A stretch of DNA of 64,000 bases. It comes from Serratia sp. Ag1 (GTDB lineage: Bacteria; Pseudomonadota; Gammaproteobacteria; Enterobacterales; Enterobacteriaceae). Under the pieces are notes generated by a model. It worked only from the letters and a program-made list of their open reading frames with translations, was not told the origin of the DNA and made no database searches. Below are positions 41,235 through 49,283 of the stretch, in pieces (the stretch's first letter is position 1; every line of letters begins with the position of its first letter). Location of the stretch: contig NZ_JQEI01000023.1 in the NCBI RefSeq assembly GCF_000743355.1, positions 1 to 64,000 of the forward strand, read 5' to 3'. A program made the position numbers and the translations under genes.

Positions 41235-41270
41235 CAGGGCAACCATTAAAGGTTGCCCTGAGATTCATGT
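41235..41270. terminator. bidirectional intrinsic terminator
   Basis: CAGGGCAACC / GGTTGCCCTG is a perfect 10-bp stem with a 6-base loop. It is followed on the plus strand by a T-rich stretch and separates the methyltransferase from the convergent aqpZ. Confidence 0.8.
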
Positions 41271-41966
41271 TTATTTTTTCTCTTCCAGCAGGCAACGGTA
41301 AATCAGCCCACCGATAACGCCGCCAATTAATGGCACTAACCAGAATACCCACAGTTGCTGCAATGCCCAAGTACCCTGGAATATTGCCACACCGGTGCTG
41401 CGCGCCGGGTTAACGGAGGTATTGGTGACTGGAATACTGATTAAATGAATCAGCGTTAATGCCAGGCCGATAGCCAGGGGGGCAAATCCTGCAGGGGCGC
41501 GTTTATCTGTCGCACCATGAATAACGATCAGGAAGAAGGCAGTCAGCACCAGCTCAATAACGATTGCAGCCTGCAGAGAATAGCCATTTGGCGAATGCTC
41601 GCCGTAGCCATTGGAAGCAAAACCACTGCTGGTGGCATCAAAGCCGGTTTTACCGCTGGCGACTAAATACAGCACCGCAGCTGCGGCAATAGCCCCAATA
41701 ACCTGAGTAATCACGTAAGGGATAACATCTTTTGCCGGGAAACGGCCACCGGCAAATAATCCCAGAGTAACTGCCGGGTTAAAATGCCCACCAGAAATAT
41801 GACCGACGGCATACGCCATGGTGACAACGGTGAGACCAAACGCTAGAGCTACACCGGTAAAACCAATACCCAGTTGTGGGAATGCGGCGGCTAAGACAGC
41901 GCTGCCACAACCACCGAATACCAACCAAAATGTACCAAAAAATTCGGCAAAGAGTCGCTTTGACAT
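41271..41966 (-). CDS. aqpZ: aquaporin Z
   Basis: This 231-residue water channel of the inner membrane has both NPA loops ([11 protein letters not shown] and [10 protein letters not shown]) and six helices. The selectivity filter residues expected for a water channel (Phe, His, Thr, Arg) are compatible with FFGTFW, IHLIS and NPARST. ATG 41966 gives the family start [16 protein letters not shown]; a longer frame starts at 41984. It is monocistronic. Confidence 0.95.
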   Translation of the reverse strand: MSKRLFAEFFGTFWLVFGGCGSAVLAAAFPQLGIGFTGVALAFGLTVVTMAYAVGHISGGHFNPAVTLGLFAGGRFPAKDVIPYVITQVIGAIAAAAVLYLVASGKTGFDATSSGFASNGYGEHSPNGYSLQAAIVIELVLTAFFLIVIHGATDKRAPAGFAPLAIGLALTLIHLISIPVTNTSVNPARSTGVAIFQGTWALQQLWVFWLVPLIGGVIGGLIYRCLLEEKK

Positions 41967-42042
41967 ATAGATTGAACCCTGCAAGAAAAATAGATTTTTA
42001 TCAGCACTAACACTATGAACCCCGGTTTTTATTCCCAGAATT

Positions 42043-42082
42043 TATATCCGTCATACTTCAAGCTGCTTGGGTGTTGATTGCC
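42043..42082. repeat. ERIC fragment (left arm)
   Basis: The stretch starts TATATCCGTCATACTTCAAG and continues CTGCTTGGGTGTTG, the left arm of ERIC. The core and right arm are missing. Confidence 0.6.
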
Positions 42083-42562
42083 TTGGTTGCGCGAGCACAG
42101 CCAACTCCCCGTATCTTGGAAGGTTATGGGTATGAGTGATGGTGTTTGATAGGCCTTTAATTACGGGGGTATTAAATCCCTATTATTATAATTTGTCTAG
42201 AACACGGAATTGATTTTAAGAAACGTCTTGCTTTTCTTGTCTTGTTTATTCTTTTATAGGTGACTTTCTTGGTTATTGTCTGAAAAAATCCTGATTTGTA
42301 CTATTCCTACTTGGTACTTATTGTGTTCAAAATAATTCAAGTCGCAGGAAAGCCAATACGCCGACAACTTGATATACGACGAACTTAGCGTTGTTTAAAT
42401 AAAGCAGGGTATGAGGTTATATGGTAAATATCCCTTTATGGTTGAGAAATAAAAGCTCTCATTTCCTCCTCATTTTCTTCACAATCATTGAGCTTCTTTA
42501 CCTTGAGTGACGTCCGTTTGCATTTGCTGGCTAATAATTAAATCGCTGAGAACGAATCGGAT

Positions 42563-42595
42563 TATACCCAAGCAACTTTAAGTATGGCGGGTATA
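42563..42595. repeat. ERIC fragment (inverted arm)
   Basis: TATACCCAAGCAACTTTAAG then TATGGCGGGTATA: one arm flanked by TATA at both ends, 32 bases upstream of the next gene start. Confidence 0.55.
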
Positions 42596-42627
42596 GCCAT
42601 CAAAACATTAAAGTAACGGAGTCAATC

Positions 42628-42909
42628 ATGAAACTATTACCTTGTCTCGCTGCAGCACTGATCGCCACGGCTTCATTCTCAACTTTGGCGGCCAATATGT
42701 CTGCTCAACAGGTCAACAGCAATCAGGCCAGCACGATGCAGAGTATGGGAGTTGTCTCGGTATCTGGCATCAGTGGTTCGCCAGATGATGCTGTCCACGC
42801 GTTAAAACAGAAAGCGACGGAGGACGGGGCCACACATTATCGTATCATTGGGCTGGATAACCCTGGCGATTCCAGCAATTGGCGTGGTAATGCGGAAATC
42901 TATCGTTAA
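42628..42909 (+). CDS. YhcN/BhsA-type small periplasmic protein (DUF1471)
   Basis: This 93-residue protein has a signal peptide (cleavage after about residue 22, STLAA) and a C-terminal DUF1471 domain (GVVSVSGISGSPDDAVHALKQKATEDGATHYRIIG). Family members are small secreted or periplasmic proteins induced by acid, peroxide or metal stress and affecting biofilm. GGAG lies before the ATG. It is a single gene; an ERIC arm sits just upstream. Confidence 0.9.
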   Translation: MKLLPCLAAALIATASFSTLAANMSAQQVNSNQASTMQSMGVVSVSGISGSPDDAVHALKQKATEDGATHYRIIGLDNPGDSSNWRGNAEIYR

Positions 42910-42926
42910 TAAATCAACCGCAGCAA

Positions 42927-42976
42927 GGCGGCAAATGAGTGAGCCCCAGGAGCAGAGATCGCCAGGTGACTGGGGC
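42927..42976. repeat. degenerate ERIC core
   Basis: GGCGGCAA, then GAGCCCCAGGAGC and GTGACTGGGGCG in order match the central part of ERIC, arms missing. The surrounding gap up to aroL (42910-43224) holds no gene; a 63-codon frame at 43012 has no support. Confidence 0.55.
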
Positions 42977-43224
42977 GTTTAGGCTTTTACTCGTTGTGAC
43001 AATCTGTTTAAATGACGCGCTCTGAACCGATAGGATGCACGATGGTGAACCATTCTGGTGCAGAATTTCGTGCGTGCAGGCCGCTGTGCCATAAGATTTA
43101 CACTATCGTAAATATTGAAATACAGTGCAGGGGCGGTATGATGCTGCAGCCACGCTCGATCTCTCTGTCAGATATCCTGTTGGTAAGTAATGCACTCAAG
43201 TGACCGCATAAGGGACAACCTGTA

Positions 43225-43749
43225 ATGACACAAACCATTTTTATGGTAGGCGCGCGCGGAGCTGGTAAAACCACGGTGGGTAGCGCATTGGCGCAGGCTC
43301 TGGGTTATCAGTTTATCGATACCGATCTGTTTATGCAGCAGGCTGCGCAAATGAGTGTAGCAGAGATGGTGGTGCAAGAAGGGTGGCTGGGGTTCCGCCG
43401 CCGTGAAACACTGGCTTTGCAAGAAGTAACACAGCCGTCAACCCTGGTTGCCACCGGGGGCGGTATGATCCTGGCGGAAGAGAACCGTCGGTTTATGCGG
43501 CAGCACGGCACGGTGATTTATCTGCGTGCGCCAGCCAGCGTGTTAGCGCAGCGTTTGACTGAGTATCCGCAGGATGCACAACGCCCGACCTTGACGGGCC
43601 GCCCGATAGCGGAAGAAATGCTGGAAGTATTGGCGCAGCGTGAAGCGCTGTATCAAGAAGCGGCACATTATGTGATGGACTGTACTCTGCCTCCGGCGCA
43701 GGTGGTTGAGCAAATCCTTGTAGCTTTACAGGGTGAAGCGGTTAAGTAA
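43225..43749 (+). CDS. aroL: shikimate kinase II
   Basis: This 174-residue P-loop kinase phosphorylates shikimate in the aromatic amino acid pathway. The Walker A motif [11 protein letters not shown] is at residues 8-18, shikimate-binding residues lie in FIDTDLFM and RRRETLALQ, and GGGMIL follows. It is the left anchor of the enteric aroL-ppnP-rdgC-mak-sbcC order. In E. coli aroL is repressed by TyrR and TrpR; no clear TyrR box was recognised upstream here. yaiA and aroM, its E. coli neighbours, are absent. Confidence 0.95.
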   Translation: MTQTIFMVGARGAGKTTVGSALAQALGYQFIDTDLFMQQAAQMSVAEMVVQEGWLGFRRRETLALQEVTQPSTLVATGGGMILAEENRRFMRQHGTVIYLRAPASVLAQRLTEYPQDAQRPTLTGRPIAEEMLEVLAQREALYQEAAHYVMDCTLPPAQVVEQILVALQGEAVK

Positions 43750-43758
43750 CGGTTTTCT

Positions 43759-43787
43759 GGGGCACGTTTCTGGTGCTCCTTTCTTAT
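43759..43787 (+). terminator. intrinsic terminator downstream of aroL
   Basis: GGGGCAC / GTGCTCC (one G-T pair, 7-base loop) followed by TTTCTTAT, ten bases after the aroL stop. The rest of the gap to 44080 is AT-rich and shows no gene. Confidence 0.65.
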
Positions 43788-44093
43788 CAAATGGCTAGAG
43801 CCCAGAGTAAATCAATTTACTCTGCCAATCCGGCATTGTCCGATAAAGTGGAATTTGAGATCTCAACGACTTTTTTGATAACTTCTGATGAAGTTGGTTT
43901 TATCAGAGTTTTGTGCTGAGATACTTATCCTGCCCCGACTATATGCAAAGTTTCATTAGTGATACTTATGCATTATTTCCTATATTTCTGTTATAGAAGC
44001 ATTATTTGCTGCAATTAAACCTGATTATCAAAAATAAACCTCTTGACGATAAGTGCTATGAGTTCTAGTTTTTAAATATTGAATAGGAACTTA

Positions 44094-44110
44094 GTTCCGC
44101 ATAGTGGAAC
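44094..44110. promoter_or_regulatory. candidate IclR-type operator, copy 1
   Basis: GTTCC-N7-GGAAC with ATAG in the centre, 10 bases upstream of the IclR gene start at 44121. A further GGAAC at 44086-44090 makes an adjoining palindrome. The same motif recurs at 45082-45098. Confidence 0.65.
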
Positions 44111-44120
44111 AAAGAGTGTC

Positions 44121-44909
44121 ATGACCACATTAGAGAATGCTGCGGCAGTATTAAAGTTATTTTCTCAACAGGGCATGACTTACGGTCAGCCGGGTATTTC
44201 GTTCAGCGATGTGGTGGAGCAACTTGGTTTGCCGAAAAGCACCGTGTCGCGCTTGTTACAAACCATGGAAAACCAAGGGATGTTGGAGCGCGATCCCACG
44301 AGCCGTCTGTATAGGATCGGGCAGGTACTGCTTTCGGTGGCTAGCCATTATCTGTCAACGCCGCTGGTGGAAAACGCTGCGGCGTTGATGACTCAGCTTG
44401 ACCAGTTAACCTTTTGCACAGGGTATATCGCGATGCTGGATGGGCGTGATGGTCGGGTGATGCGTACATTCCCGGGGCGCCATTTCTTTCAGGTGATTAC
44501 ACCGGTAGGCGTCTGTTCACCGGCAGCGGAAACCTCGGTGGGCCGTGCATTGCTGGCGCGCGACAGCGATGAACAGGTATGCGAACGCTTTGCGGCAGGT
44601 TATCGGGCGGTGGCTGCCAACTCGCCGCAAACGTTGGAGGAATTGCTGCAAAAACTGGCCTTGGTCAGGCAGCGGGGCTGGTCATTGGCGCGTAACGAAA
44701 CGCTGCCTGGTATCAGTTCATTAGCAACAGCGGTAACCAATAAGCACCGCAATGAGACGGTGGGGTTATGTTTATCCTTTCCTTCACAGCGCGAGGAACA
44801 ACCTTATTCACCTCAGGTACTTGAGGCGCTGATGACGGTTTCTCGCCAACTGGCAGAAAGGCTCGGTGATGAATATTGGCAACAGCGCGTTTGGGAATAT
44901 TCTCGCTGA
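44121..44909 (+). CDS. IclR-family transcriptional regulator
   Basis: This 262-residue regulator has an N-terminal winged helix-turn-helix (ISFSDVVEQLGLPKSTVSRLLQTMENQGML) and a C-terminal IclR effector domain (VGVCSPAAETSVGRALLA). ATG 44121 is chosen; the open frame reaching back to TTG 44079 would run through a palindrome that looks like its own operator. It precedes the OPT transporter and DUF1177 genes on the same strand. A second copy of the palindrome lies in front of the transporter, so it most likely controls both. Confidence 0.88.
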   Translation: MTTLENAAAVLKLFSQQGMTYGQPGISFSDVVEQLGLPKSTVSRLLQTMENQGMLERDPTSRLYRIGQVLLSVASHYLSTPLVENAAALMTQLDQLTFCTGYIAMLDGRDGRVMRTFPGRHFFQVITPVGVCSPAAETSVGRALLARDSDEQVCERFAAGYRAVAANSPQTLEELLQKLALVRQRGWSLARNETLPGISSLATAVTNKHRNETVGLCLSFPSQREEQPYSPQVLEALMTVSRQLAERLGDEYWQQRVWEYSR

Positions 44910-45081
44910 AAAGGTAGCATTACGGCTGAATTAATTAGCGTTCCAACACCAGGGAACTTGGCTTGCGGTTTAATGATCAGGCCGTAATTAATCAGCCTAA
45001 ATATACCTATCAGAATTCAATATATTACGCGTAACTTGAATGATTTAGAGTATTGGCAGGAAATCAATCATTTCACTGTAA

Positions 45082-45098
45082 GTTCCAAATAGCGGAAC
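45082..45098. promoter_or_regulatory. candidate IclR-type operator, copy 2
   Basis: GTTCC-N7-GGAAC, 67 bases upstream of the OPT transporter start. It agrees with copy 1 in both arms and in the central ATAG. Confidence 0.65.
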
Positions 45099-45165
45099 TG
45101 CAGCGCTGGCGGGTACCTGAAATATTATTTTTGCCGGACAATAGGGATAATCAGGAATACTGTGT

Positions 45166-46734
45166 ATGCAATCAGAGAAAACCATTAACCCATTAAAAGA
45201 TCTTGGCACGCTACTGGTGATGGTGCTGCTGTCCATTATTGGTGCCATTATCGGTGTGCAGTTGATCACCACGCTAGGCGTAACGCCCAATACCTCAATT
45301 ATCGGTGCGCTGTTTGCCATGCTGCTGGCGCGAATTCCGTTGCAGATGTTTCAACGTTACCGCTCGATACACACGCAAAACCTGGCACAAACGGTGATCT
45401 CTTCTGCCACCTTCGGTGCTGCCAACAGCCTGTTAATGCCGATTGCCGTCCCTTACGTGATGGGGCAACCTCAGTTAATTATGCCGATGTTCTGCGGCGT
45501 GGCTGCGGCGATGCTGCTGGATGCCTATCTGTTGTATCGCCTGTTTGATACCAAAGTGTTCCCTGCTGCTAATGCCTGGCCACCGGGTGTTGCTGCTGCA
45601 GAAGCTATCAAGGCGGGGGATCGCGGGGGGAAACAGGCGTGGTTGCTGGTCGTGGGCGTGGTGATCGGGGTTGCCGGTTCGATGCTCAAGATCCCGATGG
45701 CCGCCTTTGGTACAGCATTTATCGGCAATATCTGGGCGTTGAGCATGTTCGGTATTGGCCTGTTGCTGCGCGCCTACGGTCAACCACTGACCGGGGTGGA
45801 TATCAACGCGCAGTATATTCCACACGGTGTCATGGTGGGGGCCGGGCTGGTGGCGTTGATCCAGGTGGTTCAGGTGATCCGCAATAAAAACGCAGACGCT
45901 GCCTCCACCCATACGCAGCCCGACAGCGAAGTGCGTAAAGCACTGGGTCTGGGGGCTGGTGGATATGTGGCGATCGCTGCGCTGCTGGCGCTGGCGGGTG
46001 GGCTGTACAGTGAAATGTCACTGACCATGCTGCTGTTGTTTGTGCTTTATGCGGCTTTCGCCGCCTTTGTGCATGAACTGATTGTTGGCATCGCGGCGAT
46101 GCACTCCGGTTGGTTCCCGGCTTTTGCCGTGGCGTTGATCACTTTGATTGTCGGCATTTTGCTTGGTTTTCCGCCGTTGGCGCTGTGCATTTTAACCGGT
46201 TTCACTGCGGCAACCGGCCCGGCGTTTGCCGATATGGGCTTTGACCTGAAAGCGGGCTTCATCCTGCGCGGTTATGGCAAGGATTTGCAGCAGGAACTGC
46301 TGGGCCGCCGTATTCAATTGATTGCCGCGATGATCGCGTTTGTGATCGCCATTCCAGTGGTTTATTTCTCCTATAACAGCTATTTCCTGCAGGATCTGGT
46401 TCCGCCGGTGGCGCGTGTGTATGCCAAAACGATTGAGGCCGGGGCGCAGCCGGGCATCGCTTTCAGCCTGCTGATCTGGGCTATTCCGGGGGCCATCGTG
46501 CAGTGGATTGGTGGGCCAAAACGCCAGTTAGGCGTGCTGCTGGCAACCGGTTTGCTGATCAACAATCCATTGGCTGGTTGGGCGGTGGTGGTGGGTATTG
46601 CATTACGCATTCTGATTATTAAGCGTTGGGGTGATAAAGGCCGTACCCCGATGGAGATTATGGCTGCCGGATTTATTGCCGGTGACGCATTGTACAACTT
46701 CTTTAACTCGATTTTTTCCAGTAAAGGGAAGTAA
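45166..46734 (+). CDS. OPT/YSL-family transporter
   Basis: This 522-residue polytopic membrane protein has about fourteen hydrophobic segments and resembles the oligopeptide transporter (OPT/YSL) family: GALFAMLLARIPLQMF, NAWPPGVAAAEAIKAG and TGFTAATGPAFADMGFDLKAG are typical conserved blocks. These transporters import small peptides or metal chelates by proton symport. It is followed after 44 bases by a DUF1177 gene, a fixed pairing that suggests import and hydrolysis of one substrate. The substrate is not known. Confidence 0.85.
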   Translation: MQSEKTINPLKDLGTLLVMVLLSIIGAIIGVQLITTLGVTPNTSIIGALFAMLLARIPLQMFQRYRSIHTQNLAQTVISSATFGAANSLLMPIAVPYVMGQPQLIMPMFCGVAAAMLLDAYLLYRLFDTKVFPAANAWPPGVAAAEAIKAGDRGGKQAWLLVVGVVIGVAGSMLKIPMAAFGTAFIGNIWALSMFGIGLLLRAYGQPLTGVDINAQYIPHGVMVGAGLVALIQVVQVIRNKNADAASTHTQPDSEVRKALGLGAGGYVAIAALLALAGGLYSEMSLTMLLLFVLYAAFAAFVHELIVGIAAMHSGWFPAFAVALITLIVGILLGFPPLALCILTGFTAATGPAFADMGFDLKAGFILRGYGKDLQQELLGRRIQLIAAMIAFVIAIPVVYFSYNSYFLQDLVPPVARVYAKTIEAGAQPGIAFSLLIWAIPGAIVQWIGGPKRQLGVLLATGLLINNPLAGWAVVVGIALRILIIKRWGDKGRTPMEIMAAGFIAGDALYNFFNSIFSSKGK

Positions 46735-46778
46735 CGCCAAGCGTATCGCCACACCAGAGAAATTGATGAGGTACCAAC

Positions 46779-47705
46779 ATGAGTTTGCAACAAACACTGC
46801 AGGTTTTTGAGCTGATTGACAACGCCTATGTCAGCGGTCAGGACATTGTTGACTTATTCGCTCCATATCCGGCGGTAAAGGCCAGCACCAGCCGCGCCAG
46901 CGGTACAAAAGGCTCGACCGATTTTGTCCGTATCGAGATTGCAGGTAACGCGGGTAAAAGTGCAGGCGGCAGCGCGCCGACTCTGGGGATTATTGGGCGC
47001 TTGGGGGGCATTGGTGCGCGCCCGACGCGTATTGGGCTGGTTTCTGACGGTGATGGTGCCATTGCAGCAATTGCCTGTGCTTTGAAGCTGGCAGAGATGC
47101 AGCGTAAAGGCGATGTGTTGCCAGGGGATGTGATTGTAACCACCCACATTTGCCCTAATGCACCAACGCGCCCGCACGATCCGGTGGATTTTATGGATTC
47201 ACCGATTGATGACGTCACAATGAACGCTCACGAAGTGGTGCCAGAAGCGGATGCCATTTTGTCGATCGATACCACCAAAGGTAACAGGATCATTAACCAC
47301 AAAGGTTATGCCCTGTCGCCGACGGTGAAAGAGGGGTACATCCTGCGGGTAGCGGAAGATCTGCTGCGCATTATGGAGATGACCAGTGGCCGCGCGGCGG
47401 TGACGTTCCCGATCACCATGCAGGACATTACGCCTTACGGCAACGATGTGCATCATCTCAACAGTATTCTGCAGCCCTCAACCGCCACGACGGCACCAGT
47501 GGTTGGGGTGGCGATCTGCACGGAGTCGGTGGTGCCGGGGTGTGGCACCGGGGCTAGCCATGAAACGGACATCGCGTTAACGGTGAAATTTGCTGTGGAA
47601 GTGGCGAAAGAGTTCGGGCGCGGTACCTGCCATTTTTATGACGCGGCTGAATATGCCCGCCTGTTGGCGTTGTATGGCAGCATGCGCCATCTGCAACAGC
47701 GTTAA
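46779..47705 (+). CDS. DUF1177 domain-containing protein
   Basis: This 308-residue cytosolic protein matches DUF1177 along its whole length. It contains conserved polar blocks suggestive of a metal site or hydrolase: TTHICPNAPTRPHDPVDFMD, ILSIDTTKGNR, CTESVVPGCGTGASHETD. The pattern recalls peptide or amide hydrolases, but this is inference. It forms an operon with the OPT transporter and ends in a textbook terminator. No function has been assigned to the family as far as I know. Confidence 0.85.
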   Translation: MSLQQTLQVFELIDNAYVSGQDIVDLFAPYPAVKASTSRASGTKGSTDFVRIEIAGNAGKSAGGSAPTLGIIGRLGGIGARPTRIGLVSDGDGAIAAIACALKLAEMQRKGDVLPGDVIVTTHICPNAPTRPHDPVDFMDSPIDDVTMNAHEVVPEADAILSIDTTKGNRIINHKGYALSPTVKEGYILRVAEDLLRIMEMTSGRAAVTFPITMQDITPYGNDVHHLNSILQPSTATTAPVVGVAICTESVVPGCGTGASHETDIALTVKFAVEVAKEFGRGTCHFYDAAEYARLLALYGSMRHLQQR

Positions 47706-47753
47706 TCAAGATTTGTCTTCTTTTCCTTTAATCCTGTTAACTTGTTATTCTTT

Positions 47754-47779
47754 GGGGCCTGCGGGCCCCGTTTTTTATT
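47754..47779 (+). terminator. intrinsic terminator of the OPT/DUF1177 operon
   Basis: GGGGCC / GGCCCC perfect stem with a 4-base loop, followed by GTTTTTTATT. Confidence 0.9.
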
Positions 47780-47878
47780 CTGCCCGGCTGTTTTGAACCG
47801 CTAGGAAAAACCGGTGCAACCCTCCCGCGCATCGCGATCGCATTTCGTGTGAAAAACCAGTGACAGATCAGGCTCAAT

Positions 47879-47893
47879 CCCCCAATATGGGGG
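47879..47893. promoter_or_regulatory. short palindrome upstream of ppnP
   Basis: CCCCC-AATAT-GGGGG, 31 bases upstream of the ppnP start. It could be a protein-binding site or leader hairpin. Confidence 0.4.
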
Positions 47894-47923
47894 TCTACTA
47901 AGATGATAACGTGAGGCCAGTCT

Positions 47924-48214
47924 ATGCTGAAAGTAAATGAGTATTTTGGCGGGAAAGTGAAGTCTATCGGTTTCGATAGTAGCAGCATCGGTCTTACCAG
48001 CGTCGGTGTGATGGAGGAGGGGCAGTACACTTTCAGCACCGCACAACCGGAGGAAATGACGGTGATCACCGGCGCATTAAAAGTGTTGCTGCCGGGCGCG
48101 CCGGACTGGCAGGTATTTACGCCAGGCGAAAAGTTCTTCGTACCGGGGCACAGTGAGTTCAACCTGCAGGTTGCGGATGCTACCGCTTATCTTTGCCGTT
48201 ATCTGAGTAAATAA
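47924..48214 (+). CDS. ppnP: pyrimidine/purine nucleoside phosphorylase PpnP
   Basis: This 96-residue single-domain cupin corresponds to E. coli YaiE/PpnP, which phosphorolyses a broad range of nucleosides. Family blocks are [17 protein letters not shown] and [19 protein letters not shown], then [13 protein letters not shown]. Its position just before convergent rdgC is the same as in E. coli. GTGAGG precedes the ATG at a slightly long distance. A very strong hairpin follows. Confidence 0.95.
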   Translation: MLKVNEYFGGKVKSIGFDSSSIGLTSVGVMEEGQYTFSTAQPEEMTVITGALKVLLPGAPDWQVFTPGEKFFVPGHSEFNLQVADATAYLCRYLSK

Positions 48215-48218
48215 TTTA

Positions 48219-48248
48219 CCGCCGGGTGCAACCTGTTGCACCCGGCGG
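48219..48248. terminator. bidirectional terminator between ppnP and rdgC
   Basis: CCGCCGGGTGCAAC / GTTGCACCCGGCGG is a perfect 14-bp stem with a 2-base loop between convergent genes. Confidence 0.85.
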
Positions 48249-48259
48249 CTTTGCCAGCG

Positions 48260-49171
48260 TTATCGCTGCGCTTCGCCACCCAAGGCTTCAATGGTATTGC
48301 TGATTAACGCTGCCAGCTCGCTGGTCATCAGGATGAAGTCAGCATCAAAGCGCTGGGCAAAGTCTTCGCGGTCGATGTCAGCGTTCTGCTCGCGTAAGAC
48401 GTCGGCAAACTTCAGGCGCTTGAGCGAGCCATCGTCGGCCAGCACCAGTTGGATCCGCTCCTGCCAATCCACCGCCAGTTTGGTCACCAGCTTGCCCGCT
48501 TCAATATGCACGGCGATCTCATCGCTAATCAGGTTCTGCTTTTTGCAGCGGATCACGCCGCCATCTTCCAGAATGGCTTTCAGTTCGGCTTCGTCCTGAA
48601 TGATAAAACCGGCGGGCAGTTCACCGGAGCGCACCCATTCGGTCAGCGTCAGCTCGATCGGGCTTTCCATGGTTAACGGGACTACCGGCAGGGAACCGAG
48701 GCTTTTGCGCAACAGCGCCAGGGTGTCTTCGGCGCGTTTGGCACTGGCGGCATCCACCATGATCAGGCTGTTGACGGTGTCGATCCACATAAACGTCTGG
48801 TTAAAGCGGCTGAAAGCGCGCGGCAACAGGCTGTGCAACACTTCATCTTTCAGTGAGTCTTTCTCGGTTTTCTTCAGTTTGCGGTGCTGCTCGCCTTCCA
48901 GCTTATCAATCTTCGCCTGCAATTCCTGTTTTAGCACCGGAGAGGGCAGGATCTTCTCTTCTTTACGGGCGCAGATCACGATCTGCCCGTTAACCGCATG
49001 CGTCAGTGCGTCGCTGTGAGAGCCCATTGGTGAGACCCAGCCGGTTTTCGCCATATCCTGGCTTCCGCACGGGGTGAACGCAAAGGCGCTGAGCTGTTTT
49101 TCCATTTCATCCGCGTTTAGCGCAACGTCGCGGCTCAAACGGTAAACCATCAAATTCTTAAACCACAGCAT
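48260..49171 (-). CDS. rdgC: recombination-associated protein RdgC
   Basis: This 303-residue protein equals E. coli RdgC in length and starts [16 protein letters not shown]. RdgC forms a ring dimer on double-stranded DNA and restrains RecA filament formation at the nucleoid. ATG 49171 is chosen; the open frame extends 13 residues further upstream without family support. In E. coli mak lies next to rdgC, divergently. Here a 10-kb sugar module separates them. Confidence 0.95.
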   Translation of the reverse strand: MLWFKNLMVYRLSRDVALNADEMEKQLSAFAFTPCGSQDMAKTGWVSPMGSHSDALTHAVNGQIVICARKEEKILPSPVLKQELQAKIDKLEGEQHRKLKKTEKDSLKDEVLHSLLPRAFSRFNQTFMWIDTVNSLIMVDAASAKRAEDTLALLRKSLGSLPVVPLTMESPIELTLTEWVRSGELPAGFIIQDEAELKAILEDGGVIRCKKQNLISDEIAVHIEAGKLVTKLAVDWQERIQLVLADDGSLKRLKFADVLREQNADIDREDFAQRFDADFILMTSELAALISNTIEALGGEAQR

Positions 49172-49283
49172 AATGTTATCCCAGGCTGGGCGTGCACTTA
49201 TCCCCCTCATATCTCGTCAGGGTTGCACGCAGATTCATCAAAAGCAGGGCGGCATGATAACGAATTGACGCGGGGAAATCGCC

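Larger units (their letters stand above)
41967..42627. other. long intergenic region with ERIC fragments
   Basis: This 660-base AT-rich gap contains no gene. ERIC arms are seen at 42043-42082 (CATACTTCAAGCTGCTTGGG) and 42563-42595 (CCCAAGCAACTTTAAGTATG), and a weaker arm-like piece AATAATTCAAGTCGCAGG near 42331. They may be the remains of one or two decayed elements or independent insertions. Confidence 0.5.

Noticed and set aside
43096-43113. ATTTAC-N6-GTAAAT palindrome upstream of aroL as a TyrR box
   Set aside because: The arms are the reverse of the TyrR consensus TGTAAA-N6-TTTACA, so it does not fit TyrR.
43012-43203. 63-codon frame upstream of aroL
   Set aside because: No ribosome-binding site and no similarity to yaiA or other known small proteins.
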